Assembly: GCF_004168255.1 (NCBI RefSeq)
Contig: NZ_SEWG01000001.1
Location: forward strand, 796,077 to 860,076
Direction: 5' to 3'
DNA from: Mucilaginibacter terrigena
Lineage (GTDB): Bacteria; Bacteroidota; Bacteroidia; Sphingobacteriales; Sphingobacteriaceae
DNA length: 64,000 bases
Shown here piece after piece: positions 24,979-32,314 of this stretch. The translations under genes were made by a program, and so were the position numbers. Below the pieces are notes generated by a model. That model made no database searches and was not told the DNA's origin. It worked only from the letters and a program-made list of their open reading frames with translations. Within the stretch, counting starts at the first letter, position 1; the number at the start of each line of letters is the position of its first letter.

Positions 24979-26478
24979 ATGGGTTTTAAAGCAGCATTGA
25001 GCAAGGTATTTGCCTGGTATGTAAACAGGCATTTGAATACTGTAAGGCAAAATGCTGTCGCGCTGCAGCAAAAAACATTCAGCAATTTAATTCACGATGC
25101 AAAAAACACCGCCTTTGGTACTGATCACCATTTTGATAAAATAAACTCATATGAGGATTTTAAAAAACACGTACCTGTACGAGATTACGAGGAACTACGA
25201 CCGTACATAGAACGCGTAGTAAACGGCGAGGCCGATGTTATGTGGCCCGGCAAACCGGCTTACCTGGCTAAAACATCGGGCACAACATCGGGTGTAAAGT
25301 ATATCCCCATCTCTAAAGAGAGCATGCCCGAGCATATCAAGGCTGCCCGTAACGCACTGTTAAGCTATATCCACGAAACAGGCAAGGCAGATTTTGTGGA
25401 CGGCAAAATGATTTTCCTGCAAGGCAGCCCAGTACTGGCCGAAAAGCACGGTGTACAAACCGGCCGCTTATCGGGCATTGTGGCGCACCATGTGCCGGGC
25501 TATCTGCAAAAAAACAGGCTCCCATCATATCAAACTAACTGCATCGACGACTGGGAAGAAAAAGTGGATGCCATTGTAAAGGAAACCGCGACACAGGATC
25601 TGCGCCTGATATCGGGCATCCCCCCCTGGTGCCAGATGTATTTCGACAGGCTTTCGGTAGTATCGGGCGGAAAAAAGATAAAAGACATCTTCCCAAATTT
25701 TAAGCTATACGTACATGGCGGCGTAAACTACGAGCCCTACCGTGCCCGCATGGAAGAAAGCATCGGCTTCAAAATAGACAGCATAGAAACCTACCCCGCA
25801 TCCGAAGGTTTTATCGCTTTCCAGGATTCGCAGAAAGAAAAAGGCCTGCTGCTGATGGTTGATGCGGGGATCTTCTACGAATTTATACCGTCCGACGAGT
25901 ATTTTAACGATAACCCCACCCGCATCAACCTAAAAGATGTAGAGCTTGGTAAAAACTACGCCCTCATCATGAATACCAATGCAGGCTTATGGGGATACAG
26001 TTTGGGCGATACGGTAAAATTCGTTTCTAAAAACCCGTACAAGATTGTGGTAAGCGGGCGTATCAAACATTACATCTCCGCCTTCGGCGAACACGTTATC
26101 GGCGAAGAGGTTGAACAGGCCTTAATGGGTGTGGCCGCCGAAGAGGGTGTTGAGGTGATCGAATTTACAGTCGCCCCGCAGGTGGCGCCCACAACAGGCG
26201 AACTACCCTACCACGAATGGTTTGTAGAGTTTGGTAAAGAACCAAAAGACCCGGCAGCATTTGCCCTTAAGGTAGACAAAGCCCTGCAGCAAAAAAATAT
26301 TTACTATTTTGACCTTATTGAGGGTAACATATTGCAACCATTAATAGTCAGAAGTTTAAAAAAGGATACTTTTATAAACTATATGCGCAGCCAAGGCAAA
26401 CTTGGCGGGCAAAATAAAGTACCGCGGTTATCTAACGACAGGAAGATAGCGGATGAGTTGAAGGAATTTATTGTTTGA
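24979..26478 (+). CDS. GH3 family (auxin-responsive promoter type) acyl-acid-amido synthetase-like protein
   Basis: 499 residues, ANL-superfamily adenylating enzyme of the GH3 type. Seen: the ATP loop LAKTSGTTSGVKYIPIS (near 92-108), YPASEGFIAFQD (adenine/Mg motif) and GYSLGDTVKFVSKNPYKIVVSGR with the hinge to the C-terminal domain. Plant GH3 enzymes conjugate acids to amino acids; the substrates of bacterial members are mostly unknown. It lies at the end of a glycosyltransferase operon. Its stop codon lies inside the left inverted repeat of the element 26471-26965. Confidence 0.92.
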   Translation: MGFKAALSKVFAWYVNRHLNTVRQNAVALQQKTFSNLIHDAKNTAFGTDHHFDKINSYEDFKKHVPVRDYEELRPYIERVVNGEADVMWPGKPAYLAKTSGTTSGVKYIPISKESMPEHIKAARNALLSYIHETGKADFVDGKMIFLQGSPVLAEKHGVQTGRLSGIVAHHVPGYLQKNRLPSYQTNCIDDWEEKVDAIVKETATQDLRLISGIPPWCQMYFDRLSVVSGGKKIKDIFPNFKLYVHGGVNYEPYRARMEESIGFKIDSIETYPASEGFIAFQDSQKEKGLLLMVDAGIFYEFIPSDEYFNDNPTRINLKDVELGKNYALIMNTNAGLWGYSLGDTVKFVSKNPYKIVVSGRIKHYISAFGEHVIGEEVEQALMGVAAEEGVEVIEFTVAPQVAPTTGELPYHEWFVEFGKEPKDPAAFALKVDKALQQKNIYYFDLIEGNILQPLIVRSLKKDTFINYMRSQGKLGGQNKVPRLSNDRKIADELKEFIV

Positions 26479-26965
26479 TTGCTATATTGTTTAATTGTTC
26501 TATTGCTTTATTGTTGACAACTAATGGAAAAGAATTATTTACAATTAAACGATTTGACTTGTTATAAATCCTCCTTTGCATTTAGTAATGAGGTCTGGGG
26601 TTTAGTTTTAAAATTGGATTATTTTGCCAGGGATACTATCGGAAAGCAATTTGTTAATGCAGCGGATTCGATATCGGCAAATATAGCCGAAGGTTTTGGC
26701 AGGTATCATAAAAAGGATAAGATAAAATTTTACTATTATAGCTTTGGTTCTGTTAAAGAATGTGTGGATTGGTGTAACAAGGCATTAGCAAGAAACTTGA
26801 TAACTCCCGAAACACATGCAAAATTATCTTTTACTTTAGATGCTTTGCCAAGAGAAATTCACCAACTAATAAAGTTTACAGACGAACGACTTAAAGTTTA
26901 ACAATACAGCAATCTTAATATACCACGTTTGACCAACAATAAAACAATAGAACAATCTAACAATA
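26471..26965. mobile_element. inverted-repeat element carrying a four-helix-bundle (23S rRNA IVS-type) gene
   Basis: Left arm 26471-26523 contains TATTGTTTAATTGTTCTATT...; the reverse complement of right arm 26934-26965 reads TATTGTTAGATTGTTCTATT.... Over 32 aligned bases I count about 29 identities. The arms are built of the word ATTGTT(Y)TATTG. The left arm carries the stop codon of the GH3-like gene, and the right arm encodes residues 2-13 of Dxr. The only gene inside is the four-helix-bundle ORF, mirroring classical IVS elements in 23S rRNA genes, but no rRNA is nearby. Confidence 0.78.
26524..26901 (+). CDS. four helix bundle protein (23S rRNA intervening-sequence family, Avd-like)
   Basis: 125 residues, all-alpha. 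The family hallmark SISANIAEGFGRYHKKDK lies near residues 50-67, and the overall length and helix pattern fit the TIGR02436-type family first seen in 23S rRNA intervening sequences; the diversity-generating accessory protein Avd shares the fold. No retroelement reverse transcriptase or variable repeat is nearby, so a DGR role is unlikely. It lies alone between the arms of the inverted repeat 26471-26965. Molecular function unknown. Confidence 0.92.
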   Translation: MEKNYLQLNDLTCYKSSFAFSNEVWGLVLKLDYFARDTIGKQFVNAADSISANIAEGFGRYHKKDKIKFYYYSFGSVKECVDWCNKALARNLITPETHAKLSFTLDALPREIHQLIKFTDERLKV

Positions 26966-28140
26966 TCAGGTCTATTGCCATCCTCGGTTCTACCGGCAGC
27001 ATAGGCACACAAACGCTTGAGGTTATCCGAGATAACAGCCAGTTGTTCAGGCCTTTTATGCTTACCGCGCACTCAAACGCGTACCTGCTTATCGAGCAGG
27101 CCATCGAGTTTGTGCCCCGGTATGCCATCATTTGCGATAATGCCAAATATCAGCAGGTAAAAGAAGCCCTTGCCCATTTGCCCATTACGGTGATGAGCGG
27201 GCACCAGGCGATTAAAGAAACGGTTACACATCCTGATATCGACATAGTGCTTACCGCCATGGTTGGCTTTGCCGGCTTGGAGCCTACTATCGAGGCCATA
27301 AAGGCTGGCAAAGATATCGCCTTAGCAAACAAAGAAACCCTGGTTGTTGCCGGCGAGATCATAACTACACTCGCAAAAAAACACAATGTTAAGATACTCC
27401 CGGTAGACAGCGAACACTCGGCGATATTCCAATGCCTTGCCGGCGAGGACTACAGCAAAATAGAAAAAATAATTATTACCGCATCCGGCGGGCCGTTCAG
27501 GGGTAAAACAAGCGACTTTTTGGCCGGTGTTACGCGTGAGCAGGCGCTTAAGCACCCCAACTGGGTAATGGGCGCCAAGATCACCATTGATTCGGCCTCG
27601 TTAATGAATAAAGGCCTGGAAGTTATCGAGGCCAAATGGTTGTTCGATCTGCGGGCCGATCAGATTGACGTTATTGTGCACCCGCAATCTATTGTCCATT
27701 CGCTGGTGCAGTTTGCTGATGGCTCAATAAAAGCACAAATGGGTTTACCTGATATGAAGTTGCCCATACAGTATGCCCTAACCTGCCCCAACCGTGTAAA
27801 AACAAATTACAAGCGGTTTAATTTTATGGATTATCCAAATCTTACGTTCGAAAAACCGGATATGGATACGTTTCGTAACTTAAAGCTGGCTTATGAGGCT
27901 TTAAACCGGGGCGGCAATATGCCCTGCATCATCAATGCCGCCAATGAGGTTGCCGTAGCTGCTTTTTTAAAAAACGAGACCGGATTTTTAGCCATGAGCG
28001 ATGTGATTGAAACCTGCATGCAGAAGATCAGCTTCATTAAAGAGCCATCTTTACACGACTATTTGAATACTGATAAAGAAACACGCATATTTGCGCAAAA
28101 TTTAATACAACAAATGCCGTTAAAGGCAATACAATCTTAA
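26929..28140 (+). CDS. dxr: 1-deoxy-D-xylulose-5-phosphate reductoisomerase
   Basis: Second step of the MEP isoprenoid pathway. 403 residues with NADPH motif IAILGSTGSIGTQTLE (16-31), LANKETLVVAGE, PVDSEHSAIFQCL (metal and substrate site), ITASGGPFRG, HPNWVMGAKITIDSASLMNKGLE and NAANEVAVAAFL; all catalytic regions are intact. The only usable in-frame start is TTG 26929, because an in-frame stop lies at 26899 and no ATG or GTG occurs before the conserved core. Residues 2-13 (TNNKTIEQSNNI) are encoded by the right arm of the inverted-repeat element and are extra compared with typical Dxr. rseP follows 8 bp later. Confidence 0.95.
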   Translation: MTNNKTIEQSNNIRSIAILGSTGSIGTQTLEVIRDNSQLFRPFMLTAHSNAYLLIEQAIEFVPRYAIICDNAKYQQVKEALAHLPITVMSGHQAIKETVTHPDIDIVLTAMVGFAGLEPTIEAIKAGKDIALANKETLVVAGEIITTLAKKHNVKILPVDSEHSAIFQCLAGEDYSKIEKIIITASGGPFRGKTSDFLAGVTREQALKHPNWVMGAKITIDSASLMNKGLEVIEAKWLFDLRADQIDVIVHPQSIVHSLVQFADGSIKAQMGLPDMKLPIQYALTCPNRVKTNYKRFNFMDYPNLTFEKPDMDTFRNLKLAYEALNRGGNMPCIINAANEVAVAAFLKNETGFLAMSDVIETCMQKISFIKEPSLHDYLNTDKETRIFAQNLIQQMPLKAIQS

Positions 28141-28148
28141 TATACAGA

Positions 28149-29480
28149 ATGAGCGTTTTAATAATGGCCGGCCAATTAATACTTGGTCTTTCAATTTTAG
28201 TGATACTACACGAGTTCGGGCATTTTTTAGCTGCCCGCGCTTTCGGAATAAAGGTTGAAAAATTTTACCTGTTCTTTGATGCCTGGGGTGTAAGCCTGTT
28301 TAAGTTTAATTACAAAGGTGTTGAGTATGGCATTGGCTGGCTGCCACTTGGCGGCTACGTAAAAATTGCCGGGATGATAGATGAATCGATGGATACCGAT
28401 CAGCTTGCCGGCCCGCCGCAGCCCTGGGAGTTCCGTTCCAAACCGGCCTGGCAGCGCCTTATTGTAATGCTTGGCGGTATTATTGTAAATATTATAGTAG
28501 GTATATTTATATTTTGGGTGCTAACCATCCGTTACGGTGAAACTTACACGCCCAATTCTGAAATTAAAAATGGTATTGTACCCGGGGTTATCGGCCAAAA
28601 AATGGGCCTTAAAGCCGGTGATAAAATCTATGCGGTTAACGGCAAGCCTGTTGAGCGCTTTGAGGACCTGATAAGCTCGAAAGTGCTGCTTGATAAAACC
28701 GTGTTGAACGTACAGCGTGGCAACCAAACACTGGATATAAAAGTACCGCCGACTATTTTAAATGACCTGTCTGATCTGGGTATCGAAGAATTTATAAGCC
28801 GCTTACCGCGTGTTAAATTTGCTATAGATACCGTTGCATTAAAATGCGGCGCCCAAAGCGCCGGCTTAAAAAAGGGCGACAGTATCCTTGCCGTTAATAA
28901 TAAGGCAATAACATACTTTGATGAGATGCAGGCCCAACTGCGCCAAAATAAAAACAAGCAGGTACAGCTTACCATTAAGCGCGATAACATCCTGGATACC
29001 GTAAATGCACATATCGATAAAAATGGTGTGCTCGGCTTTAAACCGAAAGCATTATTGCCAAAAGACACTACTATTAACTATGGGTTCTTTGGATCGTTAC
29101 CTGTTGGCGCTACCAAAGCGTGGAGCATGTTTACGGATAACGCTAAAGGTATAGCCAAGATCTTTACCGGCCAGGTTAAGGCCCGTAAGGCTATATCAAG
29201 CCCTATAGGCATCGCTGTTATGTTTGGCAGCCACGTAGACTGGATTCGTTTTTGGAGCCTTGTGGGCTTCCTTTCGATGGTTTTAGCGCTAACTAACCTG
29301 CTGCCTATCCCGGGTTTGGATGGCGGGCATACTGTGTTCCTGATAATAGAAATGATAAAAGGCAAGCCGCTAAGTGATAAATTCCTGGAACGCGCGCAGA
29401 TAGTTGGTTTTGTACTGCTGATATCCCTGATGGTGTTTGCCTTTGGTAATGACATTGTGAAGCAGGTAATGAAGAAATAG
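28149..29480 (+). CDS. rseP: RseP-type site-2 metalloprotease
   Basis: Membrane-embedded M50 protease that cuts anti-sigma factors or other membrane proteins inside the bilayer. 443 residues. Zn motif HEFGH at 21-25 in the first membrane helix; two PDZ-like regions (about 130-290; GQKMGLKAGDKIYAVNG and GLKKGDSILAVNN); the third zinc ligand is in LTNLLPIPGLDGGH. Starts 8 bp after dxr, a common dxr-rseP pair, and ends at a strong terminator. Confidence 0.95.
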   Translation: MSVLIMAGQLILGLSILVILHEFGHFLAARAFGIKVEKFYLFFDAWGVSLFKFNYKGVEYGIGWLPLGGYVKIAGMIDESMDTDQLAGPPQPWEFRSKPAWQRLIVMLGGIIVNIIVGIFIFWVLTIRYGETYTPNSEIKNGIVPGVIGQKMGLKAGDKIYAVNGKPVERFEDLISSKVLLDKTVLNVQRGNQTLDIKVPPTILNDLSDLGIEEFISRLPRVKFAIDTVALKCGAQSAGLKKGDSILAVNNKAITYFDEMQAQLRQNKNKQVQLTIKRDNILDTVNAHIDKNGVLGFKPKALLPKDTTINYGFFGSLPVGATKAWSMFTDNAKGIAKIFTGQVKARKAISSPIGIAVMFGSHVDWIRFWSLVGFLSMVLALTNLLPIPGLDGGHTVFLIIEMIKGKPLSDKFLERAQIVGFVLLISLMVFAFGNDIVKQVMKK

Positions 29481-29513
29481 TAACCTTAAAAACGGAGCCT
29501 TTTAGATATTCGA

Positions 29514-29545
29514 AAGCCCATCTGTTTAGTCAGATGGGCTTTTTA
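29514..29545 (+). terminator. intrinsic terminator of the dxr-rseP operon
   Basis: Perfect 10-bp stem AGCCCATCTG / CAGATGGGCT with a 6-nt loop and a following T-run, 34 bp after the rseP stop. Confidence 0.88.
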
Positions 29546-29612
29546 TGTGTTGTTGGCAAGCGTCAAAACAACGACGTGTTAGGCACTATCACCGCAGTCA
29601 GCAGCTTATCAA

Positions 29613-29718
29613 CTTGTCATGCTGAACGCAGTTAAGCATCTATTCGCCGACATGCTTAACGGCCATGCAGCATTCGCTATTAGATCCACTCCGTTGGCCA
29701 ACGGATCAGGATGACAAG
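29613..29718. repeat. palindromic repeat with CTTGTCATsCTGA ends
   Basis: 106 bp, starting CTTGTCATGCTGA and ending TCAGGATGACAAG (reverse complement CTTGTCATCCTGA), with an internal inverted segment around TTAAGCAT/ATGCTTAA. It fills most of the space between the two terminators in 29481-29780; the stretch 29546-29612 shows nothing further that I can name. Confidence 0.65.
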
Positions 29719-29730
29719 GGGACTAAAACA

Positions 29731-29762
29731 AGAAAGCCGCTTCAAAATTGAAGCGGCTTTCT
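29731..29762 (-). terminator. intrinsic terminator of the BatA-pyrC-like operon
   Basis: Perfect 13-bp stem AGAAAGCCGCTTC / GAAGCGGCTTTCT with a 6-nt loop, 19 bp after the DUF4199 stop on the minus strand. Confidence 0.82.
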
Positions 29763-29780
29763 GATAATGTTATGTTTTAT

Positions 29781-30329
29781 TTATAAAGTTGGGTCTGTAG
29801 GTGTTTCATCAATTATATCATAAGCAGTGCGTTCTTTTTTAAGGATTGCTGCACCTATTAAGGCAACAATACATCCGAATATTAAAGTTCCTATCGCTGC
29901 AACAACACTACCAATAACAGCTCCATATTTGAGGGTCATTTCTGCCGCCTTGTCAATTGTCTCCTGTGATTGATTTTGTTCTGCCAATTTTGCTCCCTGC
30001 GCGTCAACTATTTGTTGCATAGTTCCCGGACTTAAAACACTTAGGTATAGGTATAGAAATACTGCGGTTAACAAACCTGAAAACAGTGCATATCTAAAAC
30101 CTGGGTTAAACGCTTGCCCAAATGTTATAAAACCGCCTAATTGATCTTTATACTCCTTTTGGGCCAAAAAACAAAATCCTATAAAAGGCAAATAGCTAAT
30201 GTATTTAATGGGTGAATCCTGAGCAAGGTGCAAAAACTCGTATGTATAGGTCAGAACAATAGATACGCCCAAATAAAATAATGCCCATTTAGTGGCGATA
30301 ATAGTTGGGTTTGGTGCTTTAGTTTCCAT
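29781..30329 (-). CDS. DUF4199 family membrane protein
   Basis: 182 residues with about four hydrophobic segments: two near the N-terminus, one around 75-95 (YALFSGLLTAVFLYLYL) and one near 135-160. FITFGQAFNPGFRYALFSG matches the conserved block of DUF4199 proteins, common in Bacteroidota and without known function. Last gene of the leftward operon BatA protein - dihydroorotase-like - acidic protein - DUF4199, 30 bp after the previous stop. Confidence 0.82.
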   Translation of the reverse strand: METKAPNPTIIATKWALFYLGVSIVLTYTYEFLHLAQDSPIKYISYLPFIGFCFLAQKEYKDQLGGFITFGQAFNPGFRYALFSGLLTAVFLYLYLSVLSPGTMQQIVDAQGAKLAEQNQSQETIDKAAEMTLKYGAVIGSVVAAIGTLIFGCIVALIGAAILKKERTAYDIIDETPTDPTL

Positions 30330-30359
30330 AGTTAATTGATAAGGGTTTATAATTAATTT

Positions 30360-31028
30360 TTATTTAAAGCTAAGCAATATTTCTAAAACAGCCATATCAA
30401 ATGGTTTATTTACGGCATTATCTGCAATGACCCTTTTCTCCTCTGCCGAAACTTCAGGGTTTTGAAAAAAGCAGATCATGGGGTAAAACAGTTCTTTCAC
30501 TTCCGAATCCTCGGGGATAGTTTTGGCTACTTTATTTACTTCGCTCACGGGGCTTTCTATAAGTACCTGGTGCGCTATAACCGGTTCGTAAATGCGGTAC
30601 TCGTCCTGAAACTCGTCCTCATCAACCAGTAAAAACTCTTTCAGGTAATCTTCCAGCTCAGGGTCGATGTTTTCGTCCTCGCACTCATTCAGATATAATA
30701 ATAAGTTCAACAGCTCGGTACCACGGTCAAGCGTTTGTTCCTCAATATCTTCCCATTCGGGGGTTTCCAGGTAGTCGTCTTCAAGTTTCTTTACGTCCTC
30801 GCTAAAAAAGTTGATCATCAGCAGATCAAAAAACACTTCGCGAAGCTCTTCCAACTGCGGCTGATCATCAAAAACGGCATCAAGTGAATCTACTTTAGTT
30901 AAAAAATCATCATCAGATGAAAAAACAGCTTCAAATTTTGCGGTAAGCGCGGCAGCATCGAAGCCGCCATATTGTGTAAAAGCATTTAAAGCGCCTGTAA
31001 TGGCTGATCTTACTTTTGGGTCGGTCAT
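30360..31028 (-). CDS. acidic cytoplasmic protein of unknown function
   Basis: 222 residues, strongly acidic, mostly helical by composition, no signal peptide or membrane segment and no recognisable motif. It starts 12 bp after the dihydroorotase-like gene and precedes DUF4199, so it is probably co-translated with them. I do not recognise a family. Confidence 0.75.
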   Translation of the reverse strand: MTDPKVRSAITGALNAFTQYGGFDAAALTAKFEAVFSSDDDFLTKVDSLDAVFDDQPQLEELREVFFDLLMINFFSEDVKKLEDDYLETPEWEDIEEQTLDRGTELLNLLLYLNECEDENIDPELEDYLKEFLLVDEDEFQDEYRIYEPVIAHQVLIESPVSEVNKVAKTIPEDSEVKELFYPMICFFQNPEVSAEEKRVIADNAVNKPFDMAVLEILLSFK

Positions 31029-31039
31029 GTGGTTATGTG

Positions 31040-32293
31040 TTAAAATTTCGAGATCTGTTTGTTATTACAGGTTAACAATACTTTACCTTTTAAGTTCTGC
31101 CCTATAAAAGGTGAATTGTAACTTTTTGAGCGGTTGTTGGCCCTTGTATATTCCCATTCGCCATCGGCGCTAAACAATACCAGGTTGGCGGTTGCGCCTT
31201 CGGTTACCGTTGGCACATCAATATTCAATATTTTACGCGGATTTATGGCCAGCTTTTCAACTATCAGCCCGACAGGTAATCCCACCTGCAAGGCCAGCGA
31301 GAAAGCCGTCTGCAGCCCGATTATGCCATATTCGGCCACTTCAAACTCCACATCCTTAAACTCAATTTCGTGCGGGGTGTGCTGACTTACAATAGCATCT
31401 ATGGTGCCATCTTTTAAACCTGCTACCAGCGCGTCTACATCCTTTTGGGTGCGCAGCGGTGGTTTTACTTTGTACAGGCTGTCGAAGCCCATCAGGGCCT
31501 CGTCGGTAAGTATAAGGTTATGCGCGGCAACATCGCAGGTTACCTTTAAACCCTTGCGTTTGCCTTCGCGGATCAGTTCGACAGCGTGTTCGGTAGATAT
31601 AGTGGTAAAGTGGATCTCAGAATCGGTATCCTCGGCAAGATAAAGGTCGCGGGCTATCATCAGTTCTTCGGCCAGCGCGGGTATACCTTTCATGCCCAGC
31701 ATAGTACTCACCACACCTTCGTTCACCTTTGCCTTACCGGCTATAGAAGTATCTTCGGGGTACGAGATCACCTTAGCGCCAAAGTTTTGAACGTACAGCA
31801 GCGCACGTTCCATCAGGCCGGCATCCTGCACGGGGCGGTTACCATCTGTAAAGGCTTTTGCACCGCTCTTGAACATGTCGAACATCTCGGCCATATCCTT
31901 GCCTTCGCGTTTGTTAGAGATGGCGCCCAGGGGGTAAATATCCACCAGGTTATTTTTAGCGCGGTTAAGCAGGTATTCAACCTCGGCTTTTGAATGCACC
32001 GGCGGGTGGGTGTTTGGTGTTAAAGCTATCCCAGTGAAACCGCCTGCTGCTGCAGCAGCCGTACCGGTTTGCAGGTCCTCCTTGGTTTCTAAACCCAGTT
32101 CGCCAACGTTACAGTTCAGGTCGAAAAAACCCGGCGAAAGGTAATAGCCTTTAGCCTCGACAGTTTTTACATCCTCGTTTATCGACTTTGCAATTTTTGT
32201 AATGATGCCTTTTTCTATTAAAATATCGGCAACCTTATTATTAAAGGGCGAAGCGGGGTCTACAACAGTGGCGGATTTGATAAGCAAATTCAT
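31040..32293 (-). CDS. dihydroorotase-like amidohydrolase, probably catalytically inactive
   Basis: 417 residues with the amidohydrolase fold and overall dihydroorotase layout (SPGFFDLN, GGFTGIALTPNTHPPVHS, GIPALAEELMIARDLYLAE, KPPLRTQKDVDALVAGLKDGTIDAIVSQHTPH). The metal and catalytic residues are lost: DLNCNVGE (58-65) replaces DxHxH; SYPEDTS replaces the HxED-type segment; HFTTIST replaces the HxxHxST pattern; and SQHTPH replaces the TDHAPH catalytic Asp. It thus resembles the non-catalytic PyrC-like chains that stabilise aspartate transcarbamoylase in some bacteria. Automated annotation would call it pyrC; I leave the symbol empty for that reason. Confidence 0.85.
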   Translation of the reverse strand: MNLLIKSATVVDPASPFNNKVADILIEKGIITKIAKSINEDVKTVEAKGYYLSPGFFDLNCNVGELGLETKEDLQTGTAAAAAGGFTGIALTPNTHPPVHSKAEVEYLLNRAKNNLVDIYPLGAISNKREGKDMAEMFDMFKSGAKAFTDGNRPVQDAGLMERALLYVQNFGAKVISYPEDTSIAGKAKVNEGVVSTMLGMKGIPALAEELMIARDLYLAEDTDSEIHFTTISTEHAVELIREGKRKGLKVTCDVAAHNLILTDEALMGFDSLYKVKPPLRTQKDVDALVAGLKDGTIDAIVSQHTPHEIEFKDVEFEVAEYGIIGLQTAFSLALQVGLPVGLIVEKLAINPRKILNIDVPTVTEGATANLVLFSADGEWEYTRANNRSKSYNSPFIGQNLKGKVLLTCNNKQISKF

Positions 32294-32314
32294 TAGCGCT
32301 GTTTTATGGTGGGT

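Noticed and set aside
26524..26901. Diversity-generating retroelement (Avd-like protein)
   Set aside because: The protein fits the Avd/IVS family, but no reverse transcriptase, template repeat or variable repeat is nearby.
26471..26965. Classical IVS inside a 23S rRNA gene
   Set aside because: Flanks are clearly protein genes (GH3-like and dxr); there is no rRNA sequence.
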